In this document: positions 34,016-43,303 of the stretch, one piece after another
Position numbering within the stretch: the stretch's first letter is position 1
How the letters are laid out: every line of letters starts with the position of its first letter
NCBI GenBank assembly: GCA_947497895.1
Contig: CANMIL010000010.1
Coordinates: 62,001-126,000, forward strand
Direction: 5' to 3'
From: an uncultured Tenacibaculum sp.
Lineage (GTDB): Bacteria > Bacteroidota > Bacteroidia > Flavobacteriales > Flavobacteriaceae
DNA: 64,000 bases
The notes under the pieces: generated by a model
The model's database searches: none
The model's input: the letters and a program-made list of their open reading frames with translations, nothing else
Told to the model about the DNA's origin: nothing
Made by a program: the position numbers and the translations under genes

Positions 34016-34519
34016 TTATAATTCTCTTAAAACCTTTTTCATAAAACTTTTAAGCTCATTCATTTGCTTTTCGCCAGTGGATTTACCAACACTTCCGATG
34101 AAATATAGTAATATCCATAAAATTGGTAAAGCTATTAACATGACTAAAGGAAAAAAATAGCTCTTGTTTAATGACCAATTACTGTAGGCCATAATCGCGA
34201 AAACTACAAAAGCTGTTGCCACTGCAAAATGAATAAACATAAAAAGCGTCCAAACTTGAGGTTTCGGACCAAACAATCCTTTCAGTTTACTTGAATTTTC
34301 TGTAAGCGCTTCTACTTCTATCTGTAATTGAGGCGACCAGTAATGACTTTCTTTTTCGGGTATATCAATTACAATATGTTGATCTACAACCTTCATTTTA
34401 TAACGTTGTTCTGTATCAATATATTTTTTAAGTTTTTCTAATAAGCTGTTCGCATTCATATCAAAATCCATTTGAAATCTGGGTTTTAAAAAAATCTGAT
34501 TGTACAGCTTATCATCCAT
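34016..34519 (-). CDS. Conserved membrane protein with two transmembrane segments
   Basis: A 167-residue protein. The first 85 residues look soluble, mixed alpha/beta (LLEKLKKYIDTEQRYKMKVVDQHIVIDIP). Two membrane segments follow, WTLFMFIHFAVATAFVVFAIMAY (about 91-113) and FFPLVMLIALPILWILLYFIG (about 122-142), and a short amphipathic C-terminus. I know it as a hypothetical protein often found next to era in Flavobacteriia, without a known function. The stop codon lies one base from the era stop, on the opposite strand. Confidence 0.8.
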   Translation of the reverse strand: MDDKLYNQIFLKPRFQMDFDMNANSLLEKLKKYIDTEQRYKMKVVDQHIVIDIPEKESHYWSPQLQIEVEALTENSSKLKGLFGPKPQVWTLFMFIHFAVATAFVVFAIMAYSNWSLNKSYFFPLVMLIALPILWILLYFIGSVGKSTGEKQMNELKSFMKKVLREL

Positions 34520-34747
34520 CGTAATAGTATTGACTTGTTCAGACTTACAATTTAAAAAAATATAAGCATACTACTAAGTTTCCTTTTTACTTTTCCATTA
34601 AAACCGTAACACTCTCTTAATAAATAAATGCACTTCTTAATAATATAGTGATCTACCGACCCTAAGTATAACTTAAAGTTTCAAATTAACTAACATTAGT
34701 TTCATTGATAGAACTGACTTTTAGTAAATTAATTAACAAACAGAATT

Positions 34748-36301
34748 ATGAAATTTAAAAATGTAAAAATTTGGGGAATAGTTCTACTAGGAACTTTGTT
34801 TTACTTTACTTCTTGTCAAAACGTAATTGATGGAGTGGATGGCGCAGATAGGATCGATGGAACAGACGGCGCCAACGGAAATGATGGTCTAGATGGAAAC
34901 GATGTTACCTACTTTGCTACTACTACTAAAATTGCTTTGGGAGATGGAATCACTGAAATATCTGCTTTTGATGCAAACACAAAAACTATTTTTTCTACGA
35001 ACTCAGAAGCTAAAGAAGTAGAAGTAATTGACATTACGGATGTAAATTCTCCTCAAATTAAAACCGCAATTGATGTAACTACTTTCGGTGGGAATGTTAA
35101 TAGTGTTGCTTGTAGTAATGGATATTTGGCAATTGCTGTTGAAGCTACAATAAAAACCGATAATGGAAAGGTTGTTATTTTTAAAACTGATAACTTATCA
35201 TCTCCTTATGCAGAAATCACTGCAGGAGCCTTACCGGATATGGTAACGTTTACTCCAGATGGAAAGTATATTTTATCAGCTAACGAAGGAGAGCCAAATG
35301 ATGATTACACTATTGATCCTAAAGGTTCAATAACGTTAATTGATGTAGCAAACAAAACAGCCACTCAAATTTTCTTTGATAGTTTTAATGCACAAGAAGC
35401 TACTCTAGAAGCCGAAGGATTCAGAGTTTTCGGTCCTGGAGCAGATTTAAGTACAGATGTAGAACCTGAATATATCACGGTTTCATCAGATTCCAAAACA
35501 GCTTTTATTGCTTTACAAGAGAACAATGGTATTGCCAAACTTAATATTGATTCGAAAGTTATTACTGATATTTACCCTTTGGGTACAAAAGATTATTCCA
35601 ATATTCTTTTCGATTTAAGCGATAAAGACGATACTACAGGTAATTTAAATACATGGCCTGTTTTAAGTTTTTATCAACCAGACGCTATTGATTATTTTGA
35701 AGTAAATGGTACAGGATACATAATTACCGCTAATGAAGGAGATGCTCGGGATTACGATGGGTATTCAGAAGAAGAAAGAGGTGATGATTTGAATTTGGAT
35801 CCAACAGCATATCCTAACGCTTCTGAATTACAAGAAAAGAAAAATTTGGGCCGTTTAAAAGTAACAACTGCTAATGGAGATACAGATAATGACGGAGATA
35901 TTGATCAAATTTATGGTTATGGAGGCCGTTCTTTCTCTATTTGGGATACTACTGGTAATTTAATTTTCGATTCTGGAAATGAATTTACCATAAAAGCCTT
36001 ATATGAATTTGGAAACTATCCTGAAGGAAGATCAGATGATAAGGGTACCGAACCTGAAGCTGTAACAACTTTCGTAGAAGGTGACAACATATATGCAGTT
36101 ATAGGATTAGAAAGAAGCGGAGATGTTTTAATCTATAATATTCGCGATATTCATAACCCTATTTTTGTGCAAAGATTAAGAAATACTTCACCCGAAGGAC
36201 TACTCGTTGTTAATGCAGAAAATAGTCCTAATGGAAAAACTCTTTTAATTGTTTCTAATGAAGCTCCAGATGATGCAACTTTAAACATCTATTCCAAATA
36301 A
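34748..36301 (+). CDS. Choice-of-anchor I domain lipoprotein (beta-propeller)
   Basis: A 517-residue lipoprotein. The signal peptide ends with the lipobox FTSC (Cys23), followed by a short collagen-like stretch of GxD triplets (DGVDGADRIDGTDGANG and on, about 28-52). The rest is a beta-propeller of the choice-of-anchor I family, with ISAFDANTKTIFSTNSE, MVTFTPDGKYILSANEGEPNDDY, PEYITVSSDSKTAFIALQENNGIAKL and YGYGGRSFSIWD. Such proteins resemble alkaline phosphatase PhoX-like or esterase-like propellers and are anchored in many ways. The substrate is not known. The gene is followed by a strong hairpin terminator before der. Confidence 0.88.
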   Translation: MKFKNVKIWGIVLLGTLFYFTSCQNVIDGVDGADRIDGTDGANGNDGLDGNDVTYFATTTKIALGDGITEISAFDANTKTIFSTNSEAKEVEVIDITDVNSPQIKTAIDVTTFGGNVNSVACSNGYLAIAVEATIKTDNGKVVIFKTDNLSSPYAEITAGALPDMVTFTPDGKYILSANEGEPNDDYTIDPKGSITLIDVANKTATQIFFDSFNAQEATLEAEGFRVFGPGADLSTDVEPEYITVSSDSKTAFIALQENNGIAKLNIDSKVITDIYPLGTKDYSNILFDLSDKDDTTGNLNTWPVLSFYQPDAIDYFEVNGTGYIITANEGDARDYDGYSEEERGDDLNLDPTAYPNASELQEKKNLGRLKVTTANGDTDNDGDIDQIYGYGGRSFSIWDTTGNLIFDSGNEFTIKALYEFGNYPEGRSDDKGTEPEAVTTFVEGDNIYAVIGLERSGDVLIYNIRDIHNPIFVQRLRNTSPEGLLVVNAENSPNGKTLLIVSNEAPDDATLNIYSK

Positions 36302-36326
36302 ACAGTCTTCAGAAAATATTGATAAT

Positions 36327-36364
36327 AAAACAACTATTGAATCATAATCAATAGTTGTTTTGTT
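36327..36364 (+). terminator. Terminator after the choice-of-anchor I gene
   Basis: AAAACAACTATTGA (36327-36340), loop ATCATAA, TCAATAGTTGTTTT (36348-36361): a 14-bp perfect stem ending in a T-rich run. Confidence 0.85.
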
Positions 36365-36376
36365 TTATAGAAACAC

Positions 36377-36384
36377 TACCTTTG
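36377..36384 (+). promoter_or_regulatory. -7 box (TACCTTTG) of der
   Basis: TACCTTTG, TAnnTTTG consensus, four bases before the der ATG at 36389, again implying an almost leaderless mRNA, as for era. Confidence 0.6.
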
Positions 36385-36388
36385 CAAA

Positions 36389-37699
36389 ATGAGTAATATT
36401 ATAGCAATAGTAGGAAGACCTAATGTAGGAAAATCTACACTATTCAATCGTTTAGTAAAACGTCGTGAAGCCATTGTTGATTCTGTGAGTGGTGTTACAA
36501 GAGACAGGCACTATGGAAAATCAGAATGGAATGGCAAAGAGTTTTCTGTAATTGATACAGGAGGTTATGTTGTAGGGTCTGACGATATTTTTGAAGGAGA
36601 AATTCGAAAGCAAGTAGAACTAGCAATTGATGAAGCTGATATTATTTTATTTGTAGTAGATGTAGAGCAAGGTATTACTCCTATGGACGATGCTGTTGCG
36701 AAAATTTTACGCCAGGTAAAAAAGCCTCTTTTTATGGTAGTAAATAAAGTCGATAACGCCATGCGTGATGCTGATGCTGTCGAGTTTTATAATTTAGGCT
36801 TAGGAGATTACTATACTATTTCTTCAATTAATGGAAGTGGTACAGGTGAATTATTAGATGCGGTTGTTGATGAAATGCCTGAACCAGAAGAAGATGAAGA
36901 TCTGAATAACGAGTTACCAAGATTTGCCGTTGTAGGGCGTCCAAATGCTGGAAAATCTTCTTTAATCAATGCCTTAATTGGTGAAGATAGAAATATAGTT
37001 ACCAATATTGCAGGTACTACACGTGATACTATTGACACCAAATACAATCGTTTTGGATTTGAATTCAATTTAGTGGACACCGCTGGAATTAGAAAAAAAT
37101 CGAAAGTAAAAGAGGATCTTGAATTTTACTCAGTTATGAGAGCCGTAAGAGCCATTGAACACTGTGATGTTGCTCTTTTAGTTGTTGATGCCACTAGAGG
37201 TTTCGAAGGTCAGGATGAGAAAATATTTTGGTTAGCCGAAAAAAACCGAAAAGGTATTGTTGTACTAGTGAACAAATGGGATTTGGTAGAAAAAGAAACC
37301 AATACCATGCGTGACTTTGAACGCAGAATAAAAGAAAAAATAGCTCCCTTTACTGATGTTCCTGTTATTTTCACCTCAGTTTTAACAAAGCAACGTATTT
37401 TTAAAGCTATTGAAACGGCAGTTGAAATTTATGAAAACAAAAAACGCCGAATTCCAACGAGTAAACTTAATGAAACCATGCTGGATATTGTTCAGCATTT
37501 TCCTCCTCCAGCAACCAAAGGAAAGTTTATAAAAATTAAATACTGTATGCAATTACCAACGCAAACACCACAGTTTGCCTTTTTTGCTAATTTACCGCAG
37601 TACATTAGAGATCCATATAGACGTTTTGTAGAAAATAAATTACGAGAACACTACGACTTCACAGGTGTTCCAATTAGTATTTATTTTAGGCAAAAATAA
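36389..37699 (+). CDS. der: Ribosome-associated GTPase Der (EngA)
   Basis: Double-GTPase needed for assembly of the large ribosomal subunit. The 436-residue length is typical. The first G domain has GRPNVGKST (about 8-16), VTRDRHYG, DTGG and NKVD; the second has GRPNAGKSS (about 182-190), GTTRDTID, DTAGIRKK and NKWD. The C-terminal KH-like domain ends VPISIYFRQK. The start ATG gives MSNIIAIVGRPN, the normal N-terminus. Transcription seems to be single, between a terminator upstream and a hairpin with a T-run downstream. Confidence 0.97.
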   Translation: MSNIIAIVGRPNVGKSTLFNRLVKRREAIVDSVSGVTRDRHYGKSEWNGKEFSVIDTGGYVVGSDDIFEGEIRKQVELAIDEADIILFVVDVEQGITPMDDAVAKILRQVKKPLFMVVNKVDNAMRDADAVEFYNLGLGDYYTISSINGSGTGELLDAVVDEMPEPEEDEDLNNELPRFAVVGRPNAGKSSLINALIGEDRNIVTNIAGTTRDTIDTKYNRFGFEFNLVDTAGIRKKSKVKEDLEFYSVMRAVRAIEHCDVALLVVDATRGFEGQDEKIFWLAEKNRKGIVVLVNKWDLVEKETNTMRDFERRIKEKIAPFTDVPVIFTSVLTKQRIFKAIETAVEIYENKKRRIPTSKLNETMLDIVQHFPPPATKGKFIKIKYCMQLPTQTPQFAFFANLPQYIRDPYRRFVENKLREHYDFTGVPISIYFRQK

Positions 37700-37729
37700 C
37701 TTTAACACATCTTTAACTCAGAGATATAC

Positions 37730-37796
37730 AATCTTATTACGAGTTTTGGGCTAGAAAACAAAAACTTAGACCAACATTCGTAGTAAGATTTTTTTG
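37730..37796 (+). terminator. Terminator after der
   Basis: AATCTTATTACGA (37730-37742) pairs with TCGTAGTAAGATT (37778-37790), 13 bp with one G-U, then a run of seven T. The loop contains a second small hairpin. Confidence 0.7.
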
Positions 37797-37873
37797 TTTC
37801 TCATTTGAAACATTTAAAGTTTTCCTTCGTTTTTAGGTCGGACAAAACTAATTTAAATATTTACGAGGGATCT

Positions 37874-40648
37874 ATGAAAAAATTGATCATGGCTATTGCT
37901 ATGTTTACCTCAGCGTTGACTTTCGCTCAATCGTATCCATTCAATATATCGGGAAAAATTCAAACCGATACGGATAAGAAAGCAGTTGAATCCGCAACGG
38001 TATACCTAGAAAGAATAAAGGATAGCACTGTGGTATCTTATACCATTTCTAATGAAAAAGGAAACTTTACCCTAGAAGGGAAGTCTTTTCATAAAGACTT
38101 AAAACTATTGGTATCATTCGTAGGAATGAAAAACTTCTCTAAAACGTTAGACTTATCAAAAAAATCTAATCTTAATCTTGGTGTTATTAACCTTAAAGAA
38201 AATGATAATCTATTGAGTGAAGTTGTTGTAAAATCAACAGCTCCTATTACTATAAAAAAGGACACCTTAGAATTCAATGTAAAATCTTTTAAAACTAAAA
38301 AAAATGCCAATGTTGAAGACCTCTTGAAGAAACTTCCTGGTGTAGAAGTTGATGAAGAAGGTAAAATTACCGTAAACGGAAAAGCTGTGAATAAAATATT
38401 GGTAAATGGAAAACCTTTCTTCGGAAATGATCCAACAATTACCACTAAAAATTTATCTAAAGATATTATTGAAAAAATTCAAGTTACCGACACTAAAACC
38501 AAATCCGAGGCTTTCAGTGGTGAAAACGGTGATGGAGAAAATAAAACCATAAACCTTACCATAAAAAAGGAAAATAATAAAGGTTGGTTTGGTCGAGTTT
38601 CCGCCGGAGCTGGAACTGACGAACGTTATGAAGGAGCCGCTATGGTAAATCGTTTTGACAATGATCAACGAATAAGTGTACTAGCTAGTACAAACAACAT
38701 TAATTCTCCGGGGTTTAGTTTTGGTGAAATTAGAAAAATGTTCGGTGGTGGTGGAAATGTATGGTTCAATGGAAACGGATCATTTAATGTAAACGGACGT
38801 AGTTTTGGTGGTGGAAGTGGAATTATTAAGTCCAAAACAGCTGGAATGACCTATGCCGATACATATAAAAAAGGATTAGATGTTAATCTAAATTATTTCT
38901 ATTCTGGAAGTTCTTCAAATAATGATTCAAAAAACAGCAGAGAAAACATTCTTCCTGATAGTCGCTATTTTTCAAACAATACTTCTTCCACTTTTGATGA
39001 GAACGATAATCATAGCATCAATGCTGAATTCGACATTGAAATTGATTCTACTTTTTTAATCAATGTTTCACCTAGGTTTGTTTTGAATGATAGAGAGGGA
39101 ACCTATAGAAGTAATGAAGAAACTTACGATGAAAATCGTGTATTAACCAACCAATCTAATATAAATTCGAGATCATCATCAACAGCCAAAAACTTTGAGA
39201 ATGATATTGACATTACCAAAAGGATTGGTAAAGGAGGTTCGTTTATTAAAGCTTCTATTACGAATCAAATTGACAAATCTGATACAGAAGACTATGTTAT
39301 TTCTACAGCTGAGACTTTTGGAACTGACCCTTCTATTATTGAAAGGAATCAGTTCAGTGATCAAAGTAATAACCTAACGAGTCTAAGAACAAGAATTAGC
39401 TACAGATATCCAATTATTTCCAAGAAGCTTTTTTTTGATGTCAAGTATACTTACAGAAACTTTGAGAGAGAAAACATTAAAAGCACCTTCGATTTCAACA
39501 ATACTAGTGGTCAGTACGATGTATTCAACACAGAATTAAGTTCTAACTTTACTTCAAATGATATTTCAAAAACTCCTACCGCTGGAATCGCTTATAAATC
39601 AAAGAAATTTCGATTCAATATAAAGGCAGGAGTACTGAATAGGAACTTAGAGAATGAAGATGAATTAAGGCCTGAACTGAACTTTCAAAAAGACTTTAGC
39701 TCGTTCATTATGAGTTCTACTTTTAGATATCGATTTGATTCAAAAGCCAGAATTTACATTAACTATGATTTAGACAGTGACGCACCTAGCATACGACAAT
39801 TAAATCCTTTTTCAGATGTAAGTAATCCGTTAAACATTGTTACGGGTAATCCTTTCTTAAAACCAACGGAAAGGCACAGTGTATATCTAAGTTTCAATAA
39901 ATTCGATTGGCAAAAAAGGACTGGAATTTATTTTTACTCAGGAGGTAATTTAACTAACAATAGAGTTATTTCAAAAAGTGTTGTTGATAGTAGTTTCAAA
40001 AGAACAACAACCTTTGAAAACGTTGATGGGTATTATAATGTATGGGGAGGTGGTTCCTATAGTAAAAAGATTAAAATTGATACTATAACAACCATTAATC
40101 TTCGAGCAGGAGTTAATTTAAACGGTAGCAGAAACATCAACTTTTTCAACGATGTAAAGTATAAATCGACAACTACTTCTCTTTCTCCTAATATTGGTTT
40201 TACACTTGAATGGAATAAAGTTTTCATGATTGAGCCAAGGTATACCGTCAATCTCTCAAAAACAACGTTCGATTTAGATAATTTCACGAATCAAAACTTT
40301 ACACGTCATAACTTGAACATCAGATCGAGAGCTACGTTCTTAAAAAAATTAGAATGGAATAATGATGTTCGATACAGTTATAATCCTGACGTAATCGGTT
40401 TCAATAAATCAGCTTGGTTTTGGAATTCTACCCTTTCATATTCAGTATTAAAAGATAAAGGGAGTATTACACTCAAAGCATACGATCTGTTAAATCAGAA
40501 TAACAATGTTCGAAGACGAGCTACACAGAACTATATAGAAGACTCTGAAAGTACCGTTTTACAGCAATATTTCATGCTTGGTTTCAGCTGGAAATTCAAT
40601 AGTTTAGGGAAAAAAGGTAAAATAAGAGATCATGATTTTTACTTCTAA
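37874..40648 (+). CDS. TonB-dependent-receptor-like outer membrane beta-barrel protein
   Basis: A 924-residue outer-membrane protein. The frame is open from a TTG at 37805, but the ATG at 37874 starts a clear signal peptide (KKLIMAIAMFTSALTFAQS) and is the better start. Residues about 25-115 are a CarboxypepD_reg-like domain (ISGKIQTDTDKKAVESATVYLERI). A plug-like region follows (VEDLLKKLPGVEVDEEGK, ILVNGKPFFGNDP, DIIEKIQVTDTKTKSEAFSG), then a glycine-rich loop (MFGGGGNVWFNGNGSF) and a long barrel ending in FMLGFSWKFNS. This fits the OMP_b-brl_3 group of SusC-like proteins. Ligand unknown; no SusD partner is present. A terminator follows. Confidence 0.88.
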   Translation: MKKLIMAIAMFTSALTFAQSYPFNISGKIQTDTDKKAVESATVYLERIKDSTVVSYTISNEKGNFTLEGKSFHKDLKLLVSFVGMKNFSKTLDLSKKSNLNLGVINLKENDNLLSEVVVKSTAPITIKKDTLEFNVKSFKTKKNANVEDLLKKLPGVEVDEEGKITVNGKAVNKILVNGKPFFGNDPTITTKNLSKDIIEKIQVTDTKTKSEAFSGENGDGENKTINLTIKKENNKGWFGRVSAGAGTDERYEGAAMVNRFDNDQRISVLASTNNINSPGFSFGEIRKMFGGGGNVWFNGNGSFNVNGRSFGGGSGIIKSKTAGMTYADTYKKGLDVNLNYFYSGSSSNNDSKNSRENILPDSRYFSNNTSSTFDENDNHSINAEFDIEIDSTFLINVSPRFVLNDREGTYRSNEETYDENRVLTNQSNINSRSSSTAKNFENDIDITKRIGKGGSFIKASITNQIDKSDTEDYVISTAETFGTDPSIIERNQFSDQSNNLTSLRTRISYRYPIISKKLFFDVKYTYRNFERENIKSTFDFNNTSGQYDVFNTELSSNFTSNDISKTPTAGIAYKSKKFRFNIKAGVLNRNLENEDELRPELNFQKDFSSFIMSSTFRYRFDSKARIYINYDLDSDAPSIRQLNPFSDVSNPLNIVTGNPFLKPTERHSVYLSFNKFDWQKRTGIYFYSGGNLTNNRVISKSVVDSSFKRTTTFENVDGYYNVWGGGSYSKKIKIDTITTINLRAGVNLNGSRNINFFNDVKYKSTTTSLSPNIGFTLEWNKVFMIEPRYTVNLSKTTFDLDNFTNQNFTRHNLNIRSRATFLKKLEWNNDVRYSYNPDVIGFNKSAWFWNSTLSYSVLKDKGSITLKAYDLLNQNNNVRRRATQNYIEDSESTVLQQYFMLGFSWKFNSLGKKGKIRDHDFYF

Positions 40649-40670
40649 CAAAATATATCAAATTATATCT

Positions 40671-40703
40671 AAGCCATTACGTAATTGTAATGGCTTTTCT
40701 TTT
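40671..40703 (+). terminator. Terminator after the outer membrane barrel gene
   Basis: AAGCCATTAC (40671-40680), short loop, GTAATGGCTT (40687-40696), then TTCTTTT. Confidence 0.85.
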
Positions 40704-40802
40704 ACAAAATTTTGCATTTTAGTATCCAAAAACCATCTTCTAAAAATTTCGTACCTTAATGCAAGCAATTTGATGCTATTTCGACTATACAATAGTATTT
40801 TG

Positions 40803-40810
40803 TAAATTTG
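40803..40810 (+). promoter_or_regulatory. -7 box (TAAATTTG) of the GAF protein gene
   Basis: TAAATTTG, matching TAnnTTTG, 22 bp before the ATG at 40833. Confidence 0.5.
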
Positions 40811-40832
40811 CACATGGGGAAAAACTACTATA

Positions 40833-43220
40833 ATGGAAATTAGAAACATAAATGACACTCAAAATCTTGAGCTTCCATTACAATTACATATAAGTTTTGA
40901 AAAGGTTTATGATTTATTTGTCAAGTATGGGAGCGATGAAATGAAACACCACCCTTTTCATGAATCGGCAAAAGCAATGATTCGTGAAATCAAGAAATAT
41001 CCTGAATTAATTGATGGGTTTACTGACTTTTCGCTTTTAGAAAAACATGGAGATATTATTAGCTTATTACTTGATGCTTTATTTCCTGAAATTTTAACTA
41101 ATAACGAAATAAAGGCAGCAACCATTCCATTTTCTTTTACTTCTTTCAAATTTACCGAACGTTTTAAAAATATATTGAATAACGCTGGTGATAATTATAC
41201 ATTGAAAGTTAGAAATTTCGAAGATGATTTGATGTATATTTTCGCTTGTACTTTAATCATGGGTACGGTGTATAATCATCCGGTAGATTTAAAGCGTCCT
41301 TTTTACTTTGATATTCCAGATAATAATATAGGAGTTACCAAACACTATAGAGCAGCTTTTAACGGTGATTTTATGGAAGTTTATCCGGCAGAAAATGCCC
41401 CTAAAATTACAGAAAATGATATTAAGTTATTACTAGATAACTTTGATAATATTGATATTTGGAGAGAAAAATTTCCTCCAAACTCGTACGTTTTTAAAGG
41501 TTTTGGTATTATGAATCTTTTTGATGTAACCTCCGATGAAACTCTTACTGCCATCAGAACAAATCTTTTAGAAAAAGATGATGGTAAAATTATTGATAAG
41601 TTAAGAGTTAATTTGAGTGAGTTTTATGCGATTAAAGATTTACAAGTAGGGTTTTCCGTATTTGATGTTAGTAACATAGAAACGGAGCCTCCTCGAGTAA
41701 AAAAATCAGAAAGTATTATAATTGAAGAAGGAGCTGTTTTAACATGCAATGATTTCTTTTGTGATTTAATAGCATCAAGTCTTTTCGGTAAAAACGAAGA
41801 TGTCGTTATTTCAGACATCGAGAAATATGGTTTTCATTCGAAAGAAAATAGGTTTTACCAACGTTTAAAGAAAATAAATGTTGAAAGTATTATTCTAATA
41901 CCTATTAAAACATCGAATAATAAAGATTTAATTCTTCTAGAAATTGCCTCACCTAGAGCTTACGAATTAAACTCGGTAAATAAACAAAAACTAAAAGATA
42001 TCATACCTGTTTTTGAAGCCGCTGCGGAAAGAAACTCAGAAGAGTTCCTTAATATTTTAGAGGCTACTATTCAAGAACATTATACATCAATTCATCCATC
42101 TGTAAAATGGCGCTTCTATGAAGCTGCTGAGAATTATCAAAATGCACTTTACGCTAAAAGTGAAGATGCAAAAATTGAACAGATTGTATTTGAGGATGTT
42201 TTCCCATTATATGGTCAGATAGATATTAAAGGTTCATCAACTGCTAGAAATATAGCTATAAAAGAGGATTTAATTACTCAACTTACCTTGGCTATCAAAG
42301 TATTGAACGGAGCTTGTAAAACGGAAACTCTTCCCATTTATGAAGAACTAATTTTCCGTGTAAAAGAGTACTTAGTTGATGTAGAAACAGGACTGAAGGC
42401 TGGTGATGAAGTTGGAATATTAGATTTCTTAAAGAAAGATATTTACCCCGTTTTCCATCATATTAAAGGAATTAGTACCGAACTTGAAACTCTTGTAAAC
42501 GATTATACTAAGAACTTAGATGATAATCTTCAGGTAGTATATGACAAGCGTAAATCATACGAAGAAAGTGTCACCAAAATAAATGATAAACTTGCCAAGT
42601 TTATTGATACTAAACAGGAAGAAGCACAAGCAATGTTTCCACATTATTTTGAACGATATAAAACCGATGGTGTTGAGTATAACATGTATATAGGTCAATC
42701 GCTTACAAAAGAGAAAAAGTTTGATGATTTATACTTGTACAATCTTCGTTTATGGCAATTACAAACCATGTGTGAAATGGAAAACCTTGCTCAAAAAACA
42801 AGAAAATCTCTATCACACGATTTGGAAGTTGCTTCTTTAATTTTAGTTCATAGCAATTCGCTAGCCATCAAATTTAGAATGGAAGAAAAACAATTTGATG
42901 TTGATGGAGCGTATAATATTCGCTATGAAATCATAAAAAAGAGAATAGATAAATCGCTTATAAAAAACACCAATGAACGCTTAACCGTTCCAGGTAAAAT
43001 ATCGATTGTTTATTTTCAAGATAAAGATGCTCTCGAATATTTAAAATATATAAAGTACTTACAATCGAAAAAGCTTTTAGGTACTATTGAAATGCTAGAA
43101 CTAGAAGACCTTCAAGGTGTCTCTGGATTAAAAGCAATTAGGGTAGAAGTAATATATTCTTCAGAAACTTCAAAGGAGCCAACAATTACTATTGATGAGC
43201 TTTTACATGAATTAAAATAA
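40833..43220 (+). CDS. GAF-domain-containing protein, large, unknown role
   Basis: A 795-residue cytoplasmic protein with no signal peptide or membrane segment. The central part (about 245-400) has a GAF-like domain: LQVGFSVFDV, GAVLTCNDFFCDLIASSLFGKNEDVVISD and VESIILIPIKTSNNKDLILLEIASP. The remainder is largely helical, with long charged stretches (NDKLAKFIDTKQEEAQAMFPHYFE). No kinase, cyclase or DNA-binding domain is visible, so it is a ligand- or redox-sensing protein without a known output. Flavobacteriia carry single-copy homologues annotated only as GAF proteins. A TAAATTTG box precedes it, and a long hairpin lies after it. Confidence 0.8.
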   Translation: MEIRNINDTQNLELPLQLHISFEKVYDLFVKYGSDEMKHHPFHESAKAMIREIKKYPELIDGFTDFSLLEKHGDIISLLLDALFPEILTNNEIKAATIPFSFTSFKFTERFKNILNNAGDNYTLKVRNFEDDLMYIFACTLIMGTVYNHPVDLKRPFYFDIPDNNIGVTKHYRAAFNGDFMEVYPAENAPKITENDIKLLLDNFDNIDIWREKFPPNSYVFKGFGIMNLFDVTSDETLTAIRTNLLEKDDGKIIDKLRVNLSEFYAIKDLQVGFSVFDVSNIETEPPRVKKSESIIIEEGAVLTCNDFFCDLIASSLFGKNEDVVISDIEKYGFHSKENRFYQRLKKINVESIILIPIKTSNNKDLILLEIASPRAYELNSVNKQKLKDIIPVFEAAAERNSEEFLNILEATIQEHYTSIHPSVKWRFYEAAENYQNALYAKSEDAKIEQIVFEDVFPLYGQIDIKGSSTARNIAIKEDLITQLTLAIKVLNGACKTETLPIYEELIFRVKEYLVDVETGLKAGDEVGILDFLKKDIYPVFHHIKGISTELETLVNDYTKNLDDNLQVVYDKRKSYEESVTKINDKLAKFIDTKQEEAQAMFPHYFERYKTDGVEYNMYIGQSLTKEKKFDDLYLYNLRLWQLQTMCEMENLAQKTRKSLSHDLEVASLILVHSNSLAIKFRMEEKQFDVDGAYNIRYEIIKKRIDKSLIKNTNERLTVPGKISIVYFQDKDALEYLKYIKYLQSKKLLGTIEMLELEDLQGVSGLKAIRVEVIYSSETSKEPTITIDELLHELK

Positions 43221-43240
43221 TTTCATTTAATATAAAAAAT

Positions 43241-43276
43241 AAGCGATCCTTAATATCTATAATTTAAGGATCGCTT
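43241..43276 (-). terminator. Terminator of the TonB-family gene (minus strand)
   Basis: AAGCGATCCTTAA (43241-43253) and TTAAGGATCGCTT (43264-43276), a 13-bp perfect stem. The T-run is on the minus strand (A-run at 43233-43238), so it serves the gene at 43304. Confidence 0.8.
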
Positions 43277-43303
43277 AAGCATTGTATCTATCTACTCTAT
43301 CTA

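Noticed and set aside
37805..37873. Upstream TTG start for the outer-membrane barrel gene
   Set aside because: The ATG at 37874 begins a perfect signal peptide; the 23 residues before it would bury that signal.
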